Assembly: GCF_005063415.1 (NCBI RefSeq)
Contig: NZ_SUEG01000001.1
Location: 62,001-126,000, forward strand
Reading direction: 5' to 3'
Source of the DNA: Mesorhizobium sp.
GTDB taxonomy: Bacteria > Pseudomonadota > Alphaproteobacteria > Rhizobiales > Rhizobiaceae
DNA: 64,000 nucleotides
How positions within the stretch are numbered: the first letter of the stretch is position 1; every line of letters begins with the position of its first letter. Below the pieces are notes generated by a model that saw nothing but the letters and a program-made list of their open reading frames with translations, had not been told where the DNA came from and did not search any database. Below are positions 48,944 through 60,592 of this stretch, piece after piece. The position numbers were made by a program, and so were the translations under genes.

Positions 48944-49711
48944 ATGACGCCTGGAATCCGCCCGCTCGTCGCCGGCAACTGGAAAATGAACGGTACCAGC
49001 GCCTCGCTCAACGAGCTCAGGATGATCGGCAACGGCTTCATGAGCGGGCTCGACGCCGAGACCGAAGCGGTGGTCTGCGTGCCGGCGACCTTGCTTGCGC
49101 ACGCCGCCGAGATTCTGTCGCGCACGCCGGTGCGGGCCGGTGGCGAGGATTGCCACACCGAGGAAAGCGGCGCCTATACCGGCTGTATCTCGGCCGAGAT
49201 GCTGAAGGATGTGGGCGCCAGCCATGTCATCGTCGGCCATTCCGAATGCCGCGCCGATCGCAAGGAAGACGATGCCATTGTGCAGGCCAAGGCCTCCGCT
49301 GCATGGCGCGCCGGGCTGGTGGCCATCATATGCATTGGTGAAACAAGAGCCGAACGCGAAGCAGGAGCCACGCTCGACGTGCTGTCGCGCCAGGTCGCTG
49401 GCTCGGTCCCGCCAAACGCCACGGCTTCCAACACCGTCATTGCCTATGAGCCAATATGGGCGATTGGCACCGGCTTGACCCCGACCGTCGCCGACGTCGC
49501 CGAGGCACATGCGCATATCCGCGAAGAACTGGGGCGGAAGCTTGGCAATACGGCGGCCAAGATGCGCATTCTCTACGGCGGTTCGGTCAAGCCGTCCAAC
49601 GCCGTCGAGCTGCTCGGCGTCAGGAATGTCGACGGCGCGCTGGTCGGCGGCGCCAGCCTGAAGGCAGCGGACTTCCTCGGCATCGCGGAAGCCTATCGAA
49701 ACATCGCTTGA
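48944..49711 (+). CDS. tpiA: triose-phosphate isomerase
   Basis: A glycolytic TIM barrel, 255 residues. The catalytic triad is visible: Lys in AGNWKMNG, His in [14 protein letters not shown] and Glu in [11 protein letters not shown]. Loop 6 and the C-terminal phosphate site appear in [19 protein letters not shown] precedes the ATG. It is divergent from ppiD and followed by secG, the usual rhizobial order. Confidence 0.97.
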   Translation: MTPGIRPLVAGNWKMNGTSASLNELRMIGNGFMSGLDAETEAVVCVPATLLAHAAEILSRTPVRAGGEDCHTEESGAYTGCISAEMLKDVGASHVIVGHSECRADRKEDDAIVQAKASAAWRAGLVAIICIGETRAEREAGATLDVLSRQVAGSVPPNATASNTVIAYEPIWAIGTGLTPTVADVAEAHAHIREELGRKLGNTAAKMRILYGGSVKPSNAVELLGVRNVDGALVGGASLKAADFLGIAEAYRNIA

Positions 49712-49873
49712 TACCGGGACAGCTTGCTGGATTTGAGCGACGGCCGGCGCCGAAATCGTTGCAAAGAACGCATTGCATCCCATATTCCGGCCACGGGCTT
49801 GGAAATGCCGTCAAAGCATTGTATTGAGCCGCCTCCAAATCAGCGGCCGCGCAAGGCCTTGCCAGGATAAATT

Positions 49874-50320
49874 ATGGAAACCGTACTGATCGTCGTCCAC
49901 CTCATGGTCGTGCTCGCGCTTGTCGGCGTGGTGCTGCTGCAGCGCTCCGAAGGCGGCGGCCTCGGCATCGGCGGCGGATCGGGCTTCATGACTGCGCGAG
50001 GCGCCGCCAATGCGCTGACGCGGGCGACGGCGATCCTGGCCGCGGCTTTCTTCGTCACTTCGCTGACATTGTCGATCGTTGCGCGCTATGGCGAGAAGCC
50101 GATCGACATTCTAGATCGCGTGCCGGCAACCTCGGACGGCAAGGGCGTACTCAACCAATTGCCCGGAACCACGACGCCGGCGCCGCCTTCGGGCACCACG
50201 GCGCCGACCCCGCCGTCCGGCAATGGTGCGGCAACGACGCCGCCGGCAACCGCTCCGGCGACGCCGCCAGCGACAAACGGCGCCACAGCGCCGGCCACGC
50301 CGCAGGTCCCCAACCAGTAA
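49874..50320 (+). CDS. secG: preprotein translocase subunit SecG
   Basis: A 148-residue SecYEG subunit with two membrane helices, the first at residues about 2-22 and the second around 55-75 (AILAAAFFVTSLTLSIV). The conserved VLLQRSEGGGLGIGGGSGFMT lies between them. The C-terminal half is a low-complexity Pro/Thr/Ala tail, typical of alphaproteobacterial SecG and much longer than the E. coli protein (110 residues). Confidence 0.95.
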   Translation: METVLIVVHLMVVLALVGVVLLQRSEGGGLGIGGGSGFMTARGAANALTRATAILAAAFFVTSLTLSIVARYGEKPIDILDRVPATSDGKGVLNQLPGTTTPAPPSGTTAPTPPSGNGAATTPPATAPATPPATNGATAPATPQVPNQ

Positions 50321-50519
50321 TCGGGCAACTTATGCCGCGATCTGTTGTCGTTTGAACACAGTCGCGGCAAATGCCGCACGATCAAGAAGATTCGACCGCG
50401 CCTCACGCTTGAGGCGCTTCCGGCTAATCGATTATACGTTGCACGCGGCATTCTCGGCGTCCTTGGGGGGCGCCGGGCGACGCCGTGGGCAACAAGCATT
50501 GAACGATCGGATCTTCCCC

Positions 50520-51641
50520 ATGCAGCTTCGCAGCTTCATTTTTGCCGGCCTTTGTGCCGTGCTCAGCCTAGGTGCGCCCGCTTACGCGGCCATGCCGACG
50601 GCAAATTCGGCCCATAAAGCCGCAGCAACAACCGACCTCGTCAACGTCGCTGCCAAAAGCGATGCGGCGCAATTGAAGCTTCTCAAAAAGAAGAAAGATC
50701 CGACGCCGGACGACCTTGCGCAGATTCGCAAGATCGAAGCCAAGATCGCAGCCGACAAGGAAGCCGCTCGCGCCAAGGCACTCGAAGCCAGGAAGCTGGC
50801 GATGCGCGAGGCGGCGAAAGCCAAAGCCGATGCGGAACGGCAGGCATTCCTTGCCAAGAAGGGCCAGCCGCTCGCGGCGGCCAAGGTGGCTGACGCCACG
50901 CCGGCAAAGAAGAAGACCGTTAACATCATCGAACCGATTACGCCCATTGCGCCGATCCAATCGGCCGAGCCGATCCCGGCCGAGGCCATGAACGTTGCGC
51001 TGACCGGCAACAATGGCGAGTTGCGCAGCGAACCGGTCGGGCAAAAGCCGCAGAGCGTCGGGCTGTTCGCGGGACTGTTCGGCGGCACATCGTCTTCGTC
51101 GATGTCGCTGCTTCCGGAAACACGCGCGCTCGACGCCGCGCTCGAAAGGAAGCAGGCCAAGCGGCAGTTCAAGGTCAAGCCGGAATTCGTGCCGCAGGAG
51201 GTCGAATTCACCGGCTACAACGCCGGCACCATCGTCATCGATACCAGCGCCCGTCGTCTCTACCTCGTCGAATCATCGTCAACCGCCCGCCGTTATGCCA
51301 TCGCGGTCGGCCGGGAAGGCCTGCAGTTCAAGGGTACGGTTGCCGTCGGCGACAAGCAGGAATGGCCGCGCTGGATTCCGACGCTGGATATGCAAAAGCG
51401 CGAACCCAAGCACTATGGCCAGTACAAGGACGGCATGCCCGGCGGCGGCGACAATCCGCTCGGTGCGCGCGCCATCTATCTTTACGACGGCAAGAAAGAT
51501 ACCCATCTGCGCATCCACGGCACCATTGCGCCGCAGTCGATCGGAACCAGCGCCTCCAATGGCTGCTTCCGCATGATCAACGAGCACGTAATGGATCTTT
51601 ACCGCCGGGTGAAAGTAGGCACCAAAGTCGTCATCATCTGA
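50520..51641 (+). CDS. L,D-transpeptidase (YkuD family), exported
   Basis: A 373-residue exported protein. A signal peptide covers residues 1 to about 23 (ending GAPAYA), then a long Ala/Lys-rich helical region (about 40-130), and a C-terminal YkuD domain from about 230. The catalytic motif is IHGTIAPQSIG with SNGCFRM, giving the His, Ser and nucleophilic Cys of L,D-transpeptidases that form 3-3 crosslinks or anchor proteins to peptidoglycan. The chosen ATG gives the signal peptide. The gene ends 19 bases before a strong terminator. Confidence 0.9.
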   Translation: MQLRSFIFAGLCAVLSLGAPAYAAMPTANSAHKAAATTDLVNVAAKSDAAQLKLLKKKKDPTPDDLAQIRKIEAKIAADKEAARAKALEARKLAMREAAKAKADAERQAFLAKKGQPLAAAKVADATPAKKKTVNIIEPITPIAPIQSAEPIPAEAMNVALTGNNGELRSEPVGQKPQSVGLFAGLFGGTSSSSMSLLPETRALDAALERKQAKRQFKVKPEFVPQEVEFTGYNAGTIVIDTSARRLYLVESSSTARRYAIAVGREGLQFKGTVAVGDKQEWPRWIPTLDMQKREPKHYGQYKDGMPGGGDNPLGARAIYLYDGKKDTHLRIHGTIAPQSIGTSASNGCFRMINEHVMDLYRRVKVGTKVVII

Positions 51642-51660
51642 CGCTTTGACAGATCGTGGC

Positions 51661-51692
51661 AAAAGGGCCGGCCTCGCCGGCCCTTTTGTTTT
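51661..51692 (+). terminator. terminator after the L,D-transpeptidase gene
   Basis: AAAAGGGCCGGC and GCCGGCCCTTTT pair perfectly around CTC, followed by GTTTTG. Confidence 0.9.
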
Positions 51693-51776
51693 GATACGCC
51701 AACGACTAGAGCGCCTTCTTGGGAAAAAGCCTTCGCGGCGGTTTTTTCTCTGGCGGAATCAATTCGGCCGCGTTAA

Positions 51777-53417
<1,641 letters not shown>

Positions 53418-53428
53418 ACTAGCCGCCC

Positions 53429-53968
53429 ATGCAAACTTACGTCGCGCTGCTCTACAGCATTGTCCTGGGCGAGGGGCGGCGGGTCGTCATGTCCGATCTG
53501 AAGGCGATGGCCGAAAGCCTGGGTCTGAATAACCCGCGCACGCTGGTAGCGACCGGCAATCTGGTCTTCGAGGCGCAAGAAACAGAACTTGCGGCGTTGG
53601 AGCAGCGGCTGGAGGCGGCGTTCGCAAAGACTTTCGGCCGCCACGTCGACATCATCGTGCGCCGCGCCGACGGCTGGCTGAGGCTGGCGGCCGGCAATCC
53701 GTTCCCAGCCGAATCGGCTGAGACCGCGGACCAGGTGGCGGTGCGCGTGATGCGGGCGCCCGTTCCCGCCGAGACCGCCGCGGCGCTTGAGGCATATGCC
53801 GGCAAGGACGAGAAGCTGCGGATTGTCGACGGCGACATCTGGATCATCTTTTCCCGCGAGATGCCGAGTTCGCGGCTGCTTGCGGCGGTGAGCCACAAAC
53901 GTCTCGGCATCGGCACCTCGCGCAACTGGAATACAGTGCGCCGCCTGGCCAAGATGGTCGCAGAATAA
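53429..53968 (+). CDS. DUF1697 domain-containing protein
   Basis: A 179-residue protein of the DUF1697 family, marked by MQTYVALLYSIVLG, the VVMSDLKAMAESLGLNNPRTLVATGNLVFEA stretch and the C-terminal GTSRNWNTVRRLAKM. Function is unknown. It follows pyrG by 11 bases on the same strand, so the two may be co-transcribed. A GC-rich hairpin follows. Confidence 0.9.
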   Translation: MQTYVALLYSIVLGEGRRVVMSDLKAMAESLGLNNPRTLVATGNLVFEAQETELAALEQRLEAAFAKTFGRHVDIIVRRADGWLRLAAGNPFPAESAETADQVAVRVMRAPVPAETAAALEAYAGKDEKLRIVDGDIWIIFSREMPSSRLLAAVSHKRLGIGTSRNWNTVRRLAKMVAE

Positions 53969-53970
53969 AC

Positions 53971-53990
53971 GGGGCGGCTCGCGCCGCCCC
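53971..53990. terminator. GC-rich hairpin between DUF1697 and the NCS1 pseudogene
   Basis: GGGGCGGC and GCCGCCCC form a perfect 8-base stem with a 4-base loop between two convergent genes. There is no T-run, so intrinsic termination would be weak. Confidence 0.45.
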
Positions 53991-53998
53991 GAGTCCGT

Positions 53999-55455
53999 TC
54001 AGGCCTTGGCTATCCTGGCTCCGGCACCGAGTGCCATCGTGCGCAGCACGTAGTAGATGACGCCGGCAATTGCCACGCCGAAGAATCAGCCATAGACGCC
54101 CCACCATGACGGCAGCAGGCTGGTGAAGTTGGGCAGGATCGAGGAGAAGACCGCGCCGATACCGGCGGCGATGAAGGCATTAACATGCCAGCCGCCCTGA
54201 AAGCGGAATTCGCCATTCTCCCTGTAGAGCGCCTCGACGTCGACCTCGCCCTTCCGGATCAGGTAGTAGTCGACCATCATCACGCCGAAGATCGGCCCCA
54301 TCGTCGCGCCAATGATGTTGACGAAGGAGGCAGCACTGCCTTCCCAGGGCGCGAAAGGATAAAGCACAAGCGCGATCAGCGCCGCGATGTAGCCGCCCTT
54401 CTTGAAGTCGATCTGCCGTGGAAAGACGTTGGAGAAGTCGAAGGCCGGCGACACGAAGTTCGCCACCACATTTATGCCAAGCGTCGCCACCGCAAAGGTC
54501 AGGGCTGCGAGCGCCGCCAGGAACCAGCTGTCGAACTTCGCCGAGATCTGGTCGGGATGCAGCAGCACCTCGCCATAGACGTCGAAGGCGGCGATCGTGG
54601 TTACGCCGGCGACCAGCGAGAACAGGATAAGATTGACCGGCAGGGCCCCAGATGATGCCCTTGCGCAGCGATGCCTTGTCCGGGGCGTAGCGCGCGAAAT
54701 CGCAGAAGTTGAGATAGGTGCGGAGAAATAGGTCACCCAGATCGCCGCCACCGCAAACAGCGAGGTCCAGGAGCCCGGCGTGCCCGGCACGCCTGCGTCC
54801 TTTGTCTTTTCCAGCAGCACATCCATCGGGATGTCGCTGGTGAAGGCGAAGGTGCCTGCCTTGATGCAAAGATAGATCGCCAGGATCAGCATCATCACCC
54901 ACACCGCCGGTCCGCCCCAATCCTGGAAGCGGCGCACCGTTTCCATGCCCTTCTGGATGATCAGGAGCTGCAGCGCCCATATGACGACGAAGCAGATCAC
55001 CTCGAGCCCAGAGTGGCCGAGGAAATGTGTGCCCTGGTTGAAGTCGGCGAACCATTGCGAGCGGATCAGCAGGGCTACGATCGCGCCGGAGGCCGCCGCC
55101 GTCTGCGCGCCGTACCAAAAGCAGGCGACGATGGCGCGCACCAGCGCCGGTATGTTGGCGCCCCAGATGCCGAAGGAAGCGCGCGCCAGGACAGGGTAGG
55201 GCACCCCGGTCTTCACGCCGGCATAGCCGACCATGTTCATCAACGCATAGATGATCAGCGAACCGATACCGATGGCGATGATGAAGTTGACGAAGCCACC
55301 GCAAAACAGGAACAGGCTGGCCGCCAGATAATAGCCCCACAGGCTGTGGACGTCCGACGTCCAGACGTTGAAGATCGAGAACGGTCCCCAGTTTCGAACC
55401 TTCGCCGGAGCGAGATCCTCATTTACAGGTCCGGTGATGCGCCTTGTATGGTCAT
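53999..55455 (-). pseudogene. NCS1 family nucleobase:cation symporter (allantoin/cytosine-type), decayed
   Basis: The broken frame encodes a twelve-helix permease with NEDLAPAKVRNWGPF, FNVWTSDVHSLWGYY and the C-terminal MVDYYLIRKGEVDVEALY. Four lesions are visible. A likely start at 55455 with GGAGGA reads MTIQGASPDL then stops at 55423-55425, one base out of frame with the rest. A one-base loss near 54716 and a one-base gain near 54645 leave about 23 codons misread, where the neighbouring frame still gives TYLNFCDFARYAPDKASLRK. An in-frame TGA at 54086-54088, probably from TGG, cuts off FFGVAIAGVIYYVLRTMALG at the end. The gene is probably non-functional unless these are sequence errors. Confidence 0.8.
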
Positions 55456-55583
55456 TGCTATGTCCTCCCCTTGCAACCGCACGCGCCTCCACGCATGGCA
55501 CGCAGGTTAAGCCTGACGCAGGGGAACCGGCAAGCAGACGATTTGCCGGCTTTGGGCTTAAAGTCATTCAATGAGAAACGCGC

Positions 55584-56426
55584 TTATCGGCCGGACGATG
55601 CCGTGGCTGCGATATTGAGCTTCGCCGCTGATTCGGTCGCTGCTTGCTTGCCGGCCGGTCGAGCACCGGCCACCGCCGACGTCTCGAAACTGGCCTCGAG
55701 CCAGGCTATTGCGCCGGTCACGTCGTCGAGGGCATAGGTTGCGGCCGTCGGTCCGTTCGGCTTCACGCGGATGGAGATGCCGCCAATTTCGTTGATCGCC
55801 TCGAAACCGTGTTCGTCCGATGTATCGTCTCCGAGGAATATCGGCCGCCGGCCGACAAAGGGCGGAATGTCCATAAAACGCCTGATGGCAGCACCTTTGA
55901 CGGCTTCCAAAGGCATCAGCTCGACGCCGGCATTTCCCGGAAGCACCCGATAACCCTTCGGAAGCCGGGCCAATGCCTGTTCGACCAGCTGGATTGCAGG
56001 CGCAAGCAGTTGCGGTGCTGCTCTTGTATGAACGGCAAGGACCGGCCCCTTGCGTTCGACATAGACCTTGCCGCTGCCCAGTTCGGCCTCGATCTCGTCG
56101 GCAAGGGCGGCGATGTCGGCCGGCGCGTCGGCGGCATCGATCGGACCGCTCGGCGTCAGCCGATGCTCCAGCCCATACAGTCCGGCGATCCGCAGCTTCA
56201 GCGGATGGAACAGCTTGTCCACGGCGGGGATCGATCGGCCGGTGATGAAGGCGACCGCACCATCCAGCCGCCGCTCGATGTGTCCAAGCAGGTTGCGCAA
56301 TTCCTCGCCGACGAACACCGCGTCGGGATGGGCAGCGTGTTCCAGCAGGGTTCCGTCTATGTCGAGGAAGAGCGCCCATTGTCCTTCCGGCAGGTTCAAC
56401 GCCGGCGGTTGTTCAAAGCTTTTCAC
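55584..56426 (-). CDS. otsB: trehalose-6-phosphate phosphatase (OtsB-like HAD phosphatase)
   Basis: A 280-residue HAD-superfamily phosphatase. Motif I is FLDIDGTLLEHA with nucleophile Asp22 and acid Asp24, motif II lies in AFITGRSIPAVD, and motif IV is FLGDDTSDEHGFEAINEIGG. This matches OtsB, which dephosphorylates trehalose 6-phosphate. Its ATG overlaps the stop of the GT20 synthase gene (ATGA), so the two are made together. Last gene of the four-gene sugar cluster. Confidence 0.92.
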   Translation of the reverse strand: MKSFEQPPALNLPEGQWALFLDIDGTLLEHAAHPDAVFVGEELRNLLGHIERRLDGAVAFITGRSIPAVDKLFHPLKLRIAGLYGLEHRLTPSGPIDAADAPADIAALADEIEAELGSGKVYVERKGPVLAVHTRAAPQLLAPAIQLVEQALARLPKGYRVLPGNAGVELMPLEAVKGAAIRRFMDIPPFVGRRPIFLGDDTSDEHGFEAINEIGGISIRVKPNGPTAATYALDDVTGAIAWLEASFETSAVAGARPAGKQAATESAAKLNIAATASSGR

Positions 56427-58204
56427 GATGCTGCCTTCCGTGCCCGCTCGAACATCGAGATGACGTTGTTGGTGTTCGATGGCGGGCGCTCGCCGGTTCC
56501 GGTCACCCTGTCGAGATCGCCGCGTTTGCGCAGGCGCGCGGCATCCAGCAGCATGCTGCCGGCCCAGCGGTAGACGTTGTTGTCGCGGACCATCTCGCGC
56601 ATCGGCCGCAAACGCTCGCGCTGCTCATCCGGCGTCATCGTCAGCGCCTGCAACAGCGCCTCGCTCATCATGGCCGCATCGTAGGGGTTGACGATCAGTG
56701 CTTCCAGCAATTCGCGTGAGGCGCCGGCAAAGGTGCTGAGCAAAAGCACGCCCTGTTCGTCGTCGCGCGCCGCGACGAATTCCTTGGCGACAAGGTTCAT
56801 GCCGTCATGCAGGCTGGTGACCATGCAGATGTCGGCGGCGCGATAGACCTCGTAGACCTGCTCCTGCCGATGATGTTCGGCGACCATCAGGATAGGGCTG
56901 TATGTCTCGCTGCCATAACGCCGGTTGAGCTCCTCGGCATAGCGACGGCATTCGTCATGGAGTTGCTGGTAGGCGGGCAATGTCCCCCGGCTCGGCGCGG
57001 CGATCTGCAGGAAAACCACCTTGCCTATCCATTCGGGATATCTCGTGAACAATTCGTCCAAGGCATGGAAGCGATCGAGAATGCCTTTCGTGTAGTCGAG
57101 GCGCTCGACGCCAACGCATAGTTTGGTATCCGTAGACAGGCCGAATCTGTCGCGTACGCTGGCGCGGCACTCCTCCACAGACGGCAGTTTTGCCAGCAAT
57201 TGGGCCGGCCATTCTATGGAAATGGGATAGGCGTGGACCAACGTGGTCTGCCCACCATAGGAGATTGCCGCGTCTGCCCGTTCGATCCGGCTCTCCAGAA
57301 AGCGGTCGACACTTTCGGTGAAGTTGTTGGCATGGAATTGGGTATGAAAGCCGATGATCGAACTGCCGAGCAGTCCTTCCAGGATCCGCTCACGCCACGG
57401 ACAGATGCTGAACACTTCCGAATTGGGCCACGGGATATGCCAGAAGGTGATGACTATCGCGTCCGGCAGGCGCTGGCGAATCATGCGCGGCAGCAGCGCA
57501 AAATGGTAGTCCTGCACCAGCACGATCGGCCGTTCGTTGCGGGCTTCGGCAACCACCGTATCGGCGAATTTGCGGTTGACGGCCTCGTAGGCGTCCCAGT
57601 CCGAGGCGCGAAACACGGGGCGGGTGAAGGCAATATGGCAAAGCGGCCATAGGCCCTCATTGGCGAAGCCCAGATAATAGCCCTGATATTCCTCCTCCGT
57701 CAGCCAGACCCTGCGCAGCGTGTAGGACGGATTGCCTGGCGGCACCTGCACCCGGTCGTCTTTGTCGACGGTGAGGCGGTCTGCCGTGCCGCCGCCATAG
57801 GCGATCCAGGTGCCGGCACAGGCGCGGGTGATGGGCTCGAGTGCCGAAACCAGCCCGCTGGCCGGCACCAAAAGTTGCACCCCGTCATCCTTGATGTTGT
57901 GGATGTAGGGTTCGCGGTTGGACACCACGATGACCTGTGCGTCCGGCAGGTCGTCGGCCAGGATCTTGCGCAAAGTGTCGGGCGACCACGTGACCAGTGC
58001 CGCATCGGCCGACTGGCCGTTCTTTTCGAACTCGCGCAGCACCTTGCGTGCCGCTTCCGATGCGACATCCTCGCTCGGCGTGTATGCGGCCGCCGTTGCG
58101 CGGCCGCGACGCTGGCGGGATATCGATAGGAGAATGGCAAAAGCGGAAAAGCCAAAACTTGCGATCAGCAAAACCCAGAGCAGGTTTACAGTATAATCTG
58201 ACAT
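56423..58204 (-). CDS. otsA: membrane-anchored GT20 synthase, trehalose-6-phosphate synthase-like
   Basis: A 593-residue glycosyltransferase, about 120 longer than E. coli OtsA. Residues about 8-28 form a single membrane helix, followed by a charged linker, and the GT20 domain begins near 89 ([12 protein letters not shown]). Catalytic and donor residues are kept: [23 protein letters not shown] (Arg, Lys) and [15 protein letters not shown]. The usual N-terminal GGL loop instead reads [11 protein letters not shown]. Coupling with an OtsB-like phosphatase supports trehalose synthesis, but another glucosyl-sugar product is possible. A perfect EcfG-type promoter lies about 100 bases upstream. Confidence 0.88.
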   Translation of the reverse strand: MSDYTVNLLWVLLIASFGFSAFAILLSISRQRRGRATAAAYTPSEDVASEAARKVLREFEKNGQSADAALVTWSPDTLRKILADDLPDAQVIVVSNREPYIHNIKDDGVQLLVPASGLVSALEPITRACAGTWIAYGGGTADRLTVDKDDRVQVPPGNPSYTLRRVWLTEEEYQGYYLGFANEGLWPLCHIAFTRPVFRASDWDAYEAVNRKFADTVVAEARNERPIVLVQDYHFALLPRMIRQRLPDAIVITFWHIPWPNSEVFSICPWRERILEGLLGSSIIGFHTQFHANNFTESVDRFLESRIERADAAISYGGQTTLVHAYPISIEWPAQLLAKLPSVEECRASVRDRFGLSTDTKLCVGVERLDYTKGILDRFHALDELFTRYPEWIGKVVFLQIAAPSRGTLPAYQQLHDECRRYAEELNRRYGSETYSPILMVAEHHRQEQVYEVYRAADICMVTSLHDGMNLVAKEFVAARDDEQGVLLLSTFAGASRELLEALIVNPYDAAMMSEALLQALTMTPDEQRERLRPMREMVRDNNVYRWAGSMLLDAARLRKRGDLDRVTGTGERPPSNTNNVISMFERARKAAS

Positions 58205-58306
58205 GGAATGTGATCTCGCCTCCGGCCAGCTGATAGCCGTTTTTTATTTGTTTTCTGGTTCGCGGCCGTGTGACAACGACAGCGTTGCCCAGCCGCCCAT
58301 TTTTGC

Positions 58307-58331
58307 AACGCACAAAGAGGCTATCGGTTCC
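58307..58331 (-). promoter_or_regulatory. candidate EcfG (general stress response) promoter of otsA
   Basis: On the minus strand, GGAAC (58331-58327), 16 bases, then CGTT (58310-58307), an exact match to the alphaproteobacterial EcfG/RpoE2 consensus GGAAC-N16/17-CGTT. It lies 103 bases before the otsA start. Its left flank is in the non-coding gap after the glycosidase gene. Confidence 0.7.
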
Positions 58332-58382
58332 GGACGATTGCAATGCCGCGCGTCATTTTCGATGCGCCGCAGCGCGGCGGCA

Positions 58383-60545
58383 TCAAGTGCGCACGATGAG
58401 CGGCACCATCCCCTCATACCGATCGGCGAGAAAGGCGACGACCCGGTCGCCGACACGCTGGAATGTGAGGTCGACCACTGTCGAGCCGACACCCAGATGC
58501 CGCAATGTCAGCGTGTCGATGCCGATCGGCAGCCTTGGGCGGGTGACCCGGATTTCGCCGTTCCAGCCGTCGATTTCGAGCCCAAGGCAGGCCTGCATCA
58601 GCATGAAGGCCGATCCCGCTGACCAGGCTTGCGGCAGGCACGCGACGGGATAGGCGATCGGCGCTTCGCCTGGCGACCGGGTAAAGCCGCAGAACAGTTC
58701 CGGCAGCCGCATGTTGAAATGGACAGCCGATTCAAACGTGCCGCTCATCAGCCGGACCACGCTGTCGCGGACGCCATAACGTGCCAAGCCGGCACCGCAC
58801 ATGGCGGTGTCGTGCGGCCAGATCGAACCATTGTGGTAGGACATCGGGTTGAAGAATATCGCATCGTCGGCCAGCGTCCTCACTCCCCAACCAGAGTGGA
58901 ACGACGCGGAGAGCAGCTGATCGGCGACCATCTGCGCCCGTTCCGGCTCGGGCAGCCCGACAAAGAGAAGATGGCCGGCATTCGACGTCCGTACCTTGCA
59001 GAGCTCGCCTGCACCATCGATCGCCAGTGCATAGAAATTGAGATCGTCCATCCAGAAATGGCGTTCCACCGCGGCGCGCATGGTTTCGGCGCGTTCCTCC
59101 CAATGATCGGCCTTGTCGTCCTCGCCGCGGCGGCGGGCGAGCGCTGCCAGCCCACGGAACGCGGCAAAGACGTAGCCTTGCACCTCGACTAGAGCGATCG
59201 GCCCCTTGGGCATGCGGCCATCGGCATGGAAGACGGAATCGAAACTGTCCTTCCAGCCCTGGTTGGCGAGGCCGGTCTCGGCGCCGCGCTGGTAGGTAAC
59301 GAAGCCGGTCGCGCGGCTTGTCTCCTCCGTCCATTCGGCCGCTGCACAGAGCGATGGCCACAGACTGTCGACAAACGCCATGTCGCCGGTTCGATCCGCA
59401 TAGGCGCAAGCGAGATGAATGTAGAGCGGCGTGGTATCGACACCGCCGTAATAGCGGCCGAACGGGAGCTCCCGCAGCGCCGCCATCTCGCCCTTGCGGG
59501 TCTCGTGCATGATCTTGCCCGGCTGCGAATCGCTGAACGGCGACGTTTCGGTTGCCTGATGCTGGGCGAGAAAGGCGAGTACGCCGCGCGCCAGCCCAGG
59601 ATTCAACCACAGCATCTGCAGTGCGGAAATTACCCCGTCACGGCCAAATGCCGTCGAGAACCAGGGTATGCCGGCATAGGGGTAAGGTCCGGTTGCAAGC
59701 TCGGTGGTCAGCAGCGCCACGTCCGCGCGCGCGCGTTCGATCCAGTCGTTGAAGACGCGGCCGGAGCTGTGAACCGTCGCACCGTGGCGGCGTTTGGCGC
59801 GCATGCCGAAGCGAGCGCGGGCGGCGGCAGCCCGAAAACGGTCGCGGTCGGGTGTCTCCGCCACTTCCGGGCCGACCTCGATATAGAGGACCTCGCTGCT
59901 GCGCTTCGTCACCGCAACCAGGAAATCCGCACGGCTGGGGGTCAAATTGTCCGGCGCCTGCGAGAACGAGATCGCCGACAGGCGTACGAGCTGGTCCAGC
60001 CCGTCATATCGAAGCACCACGGATGTCGGGCTGGTCTCGGCGGCGTGGGCTATTCCGCGCTTGAGCCGGGTCGAACCGCGCACCTCGAACATGTCACGGA
60101 AATCTGCTGCGAAATGCAAGGAAACCCGAATGGCCGACGATTCCTGGCTGTAGTTGGAAAGGGTGATGCGCTCGAACAGCCGGTCCTGCCAAAGCAGCCT
60201 GACACGTTCTATGTGGATCGCGCCCTGCGGAATGTCGCGACCACCGACACTCTGGATTGGCAGATTGGTCAGGTTCGAGGTGAAAAGCACATTGTCCTGG
60301 CTGAGCGATGCGCCTAGCAACGACATTTGCCGGCCACCGACCGTCAGCCGGAATTCCGAAAGCACACGCGTATCGTCTCGGAAAAAACCGTCGCCGGCGC
60401 CGCGGATGTCGCCATAGGCGTCGGCCACCGCGAAGCAGTCGCCTTGCTTGAGGGCGAACAGCCGGTGCGGCTCCCGGGGCGCAACCTCGTCGAGGGAGGC
60501 AAGGGCTACGGCGGGATCAAGCTTACGCTCGTCGAGTTGATTCAT
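58383..60545 (-). CDS. glycogen-debranching-type glycosidase (amylo-alpha-1,6-glucosidase family)
   Basis: A 720-residue protein. The N-terminal GDE_N domain (about 20-220) shows FALKQGDCFAVADAYGDIRGAGDGFFRDDTR. A C-terminal (alpha/alpha)6-barrel of the glycogen-debranching family has IPWFSTAFGRDGVISAL, the NQGWKDSFDSVFHADG stretch with candidate acid residues, and MSYHNGSIWPHD near the end. No signal peptide. Likely acts on an alpha-glucan or alpha-glucoside. It lies 47 bases after the GT4 gene and 178 before otsA on the same strand. Substrate unknown. Confidence 0.85.
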   Translation of the reverse strand: MNQLDERKLDPAVALASLDEVAPREPHRLFALKQGDCFAVADAYGDIRGAGDGFFRDDTRVLSEFRLTVGGRQMSLLGASLSQDNVLFTSNLTNLPIQSVGGRDIPQGAIHIERVRLLWQDRLFERITLSNYSQESSAIRVSLHFAADFRDMFEVRGSTRLKRGIAHAAETSPTSVVLRYDGLDQLVRLSAISFSQAPDNLTPSRADFLVAVTKRSSEVLYIEVGPEVAETPDRDRFRAAAARARFGMRAKRRHGATVHSSGRVFNDWIERARADVALLTTELATGPYPYAGIPWFSTAFGRDGVISALQMLWLNPGLARGVLAFLAQHQATETSPFSDSQPGKIMHETRKGEMAALRELPFGRYYGGVDTTPLYIHLACAYADRTGDMAFVDSLWPSLCAAAEWTEETSRATGFVTYQRGAETGLANQGWKDSFDSVFHADGRMPKGPIALVEVQGYVFAAFRGLAALARRRGEDDKADHWEERAETMRAAVERHFWMDDLNFYALAIDGAGELCKVRTSNAGHLLFVGLPEPERAQMVADQLLSASFHSGWGVRTLADDAIFFNPMSYHNGSIWPHDTAMCGAGLARYGVRDSVVRLMSGTFESAVHFNMRLPELFCGFTRSPGEAPIAYPVACLPQAWSAGSAFMLMQACLGLEIDGWNGEIRVTRPRLPIGIDTLTLRHLGVGSTVVDLTFQRVGDRVVAFLADRYEGMVPLIVRT

Positions 60546-60592
60546 ACGTCACAAGCTCTGTCGTTTCGTTCCAACGTCCACAATGACGCCGA

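Noticed and set aside
54180-55340. 386-codon second frame within the permease region, considered as a separate gene
   Set aside because: Most of it is a shadow; only the short stretch around 54650-54716 belongs to the permease, through the paired frameshifts.
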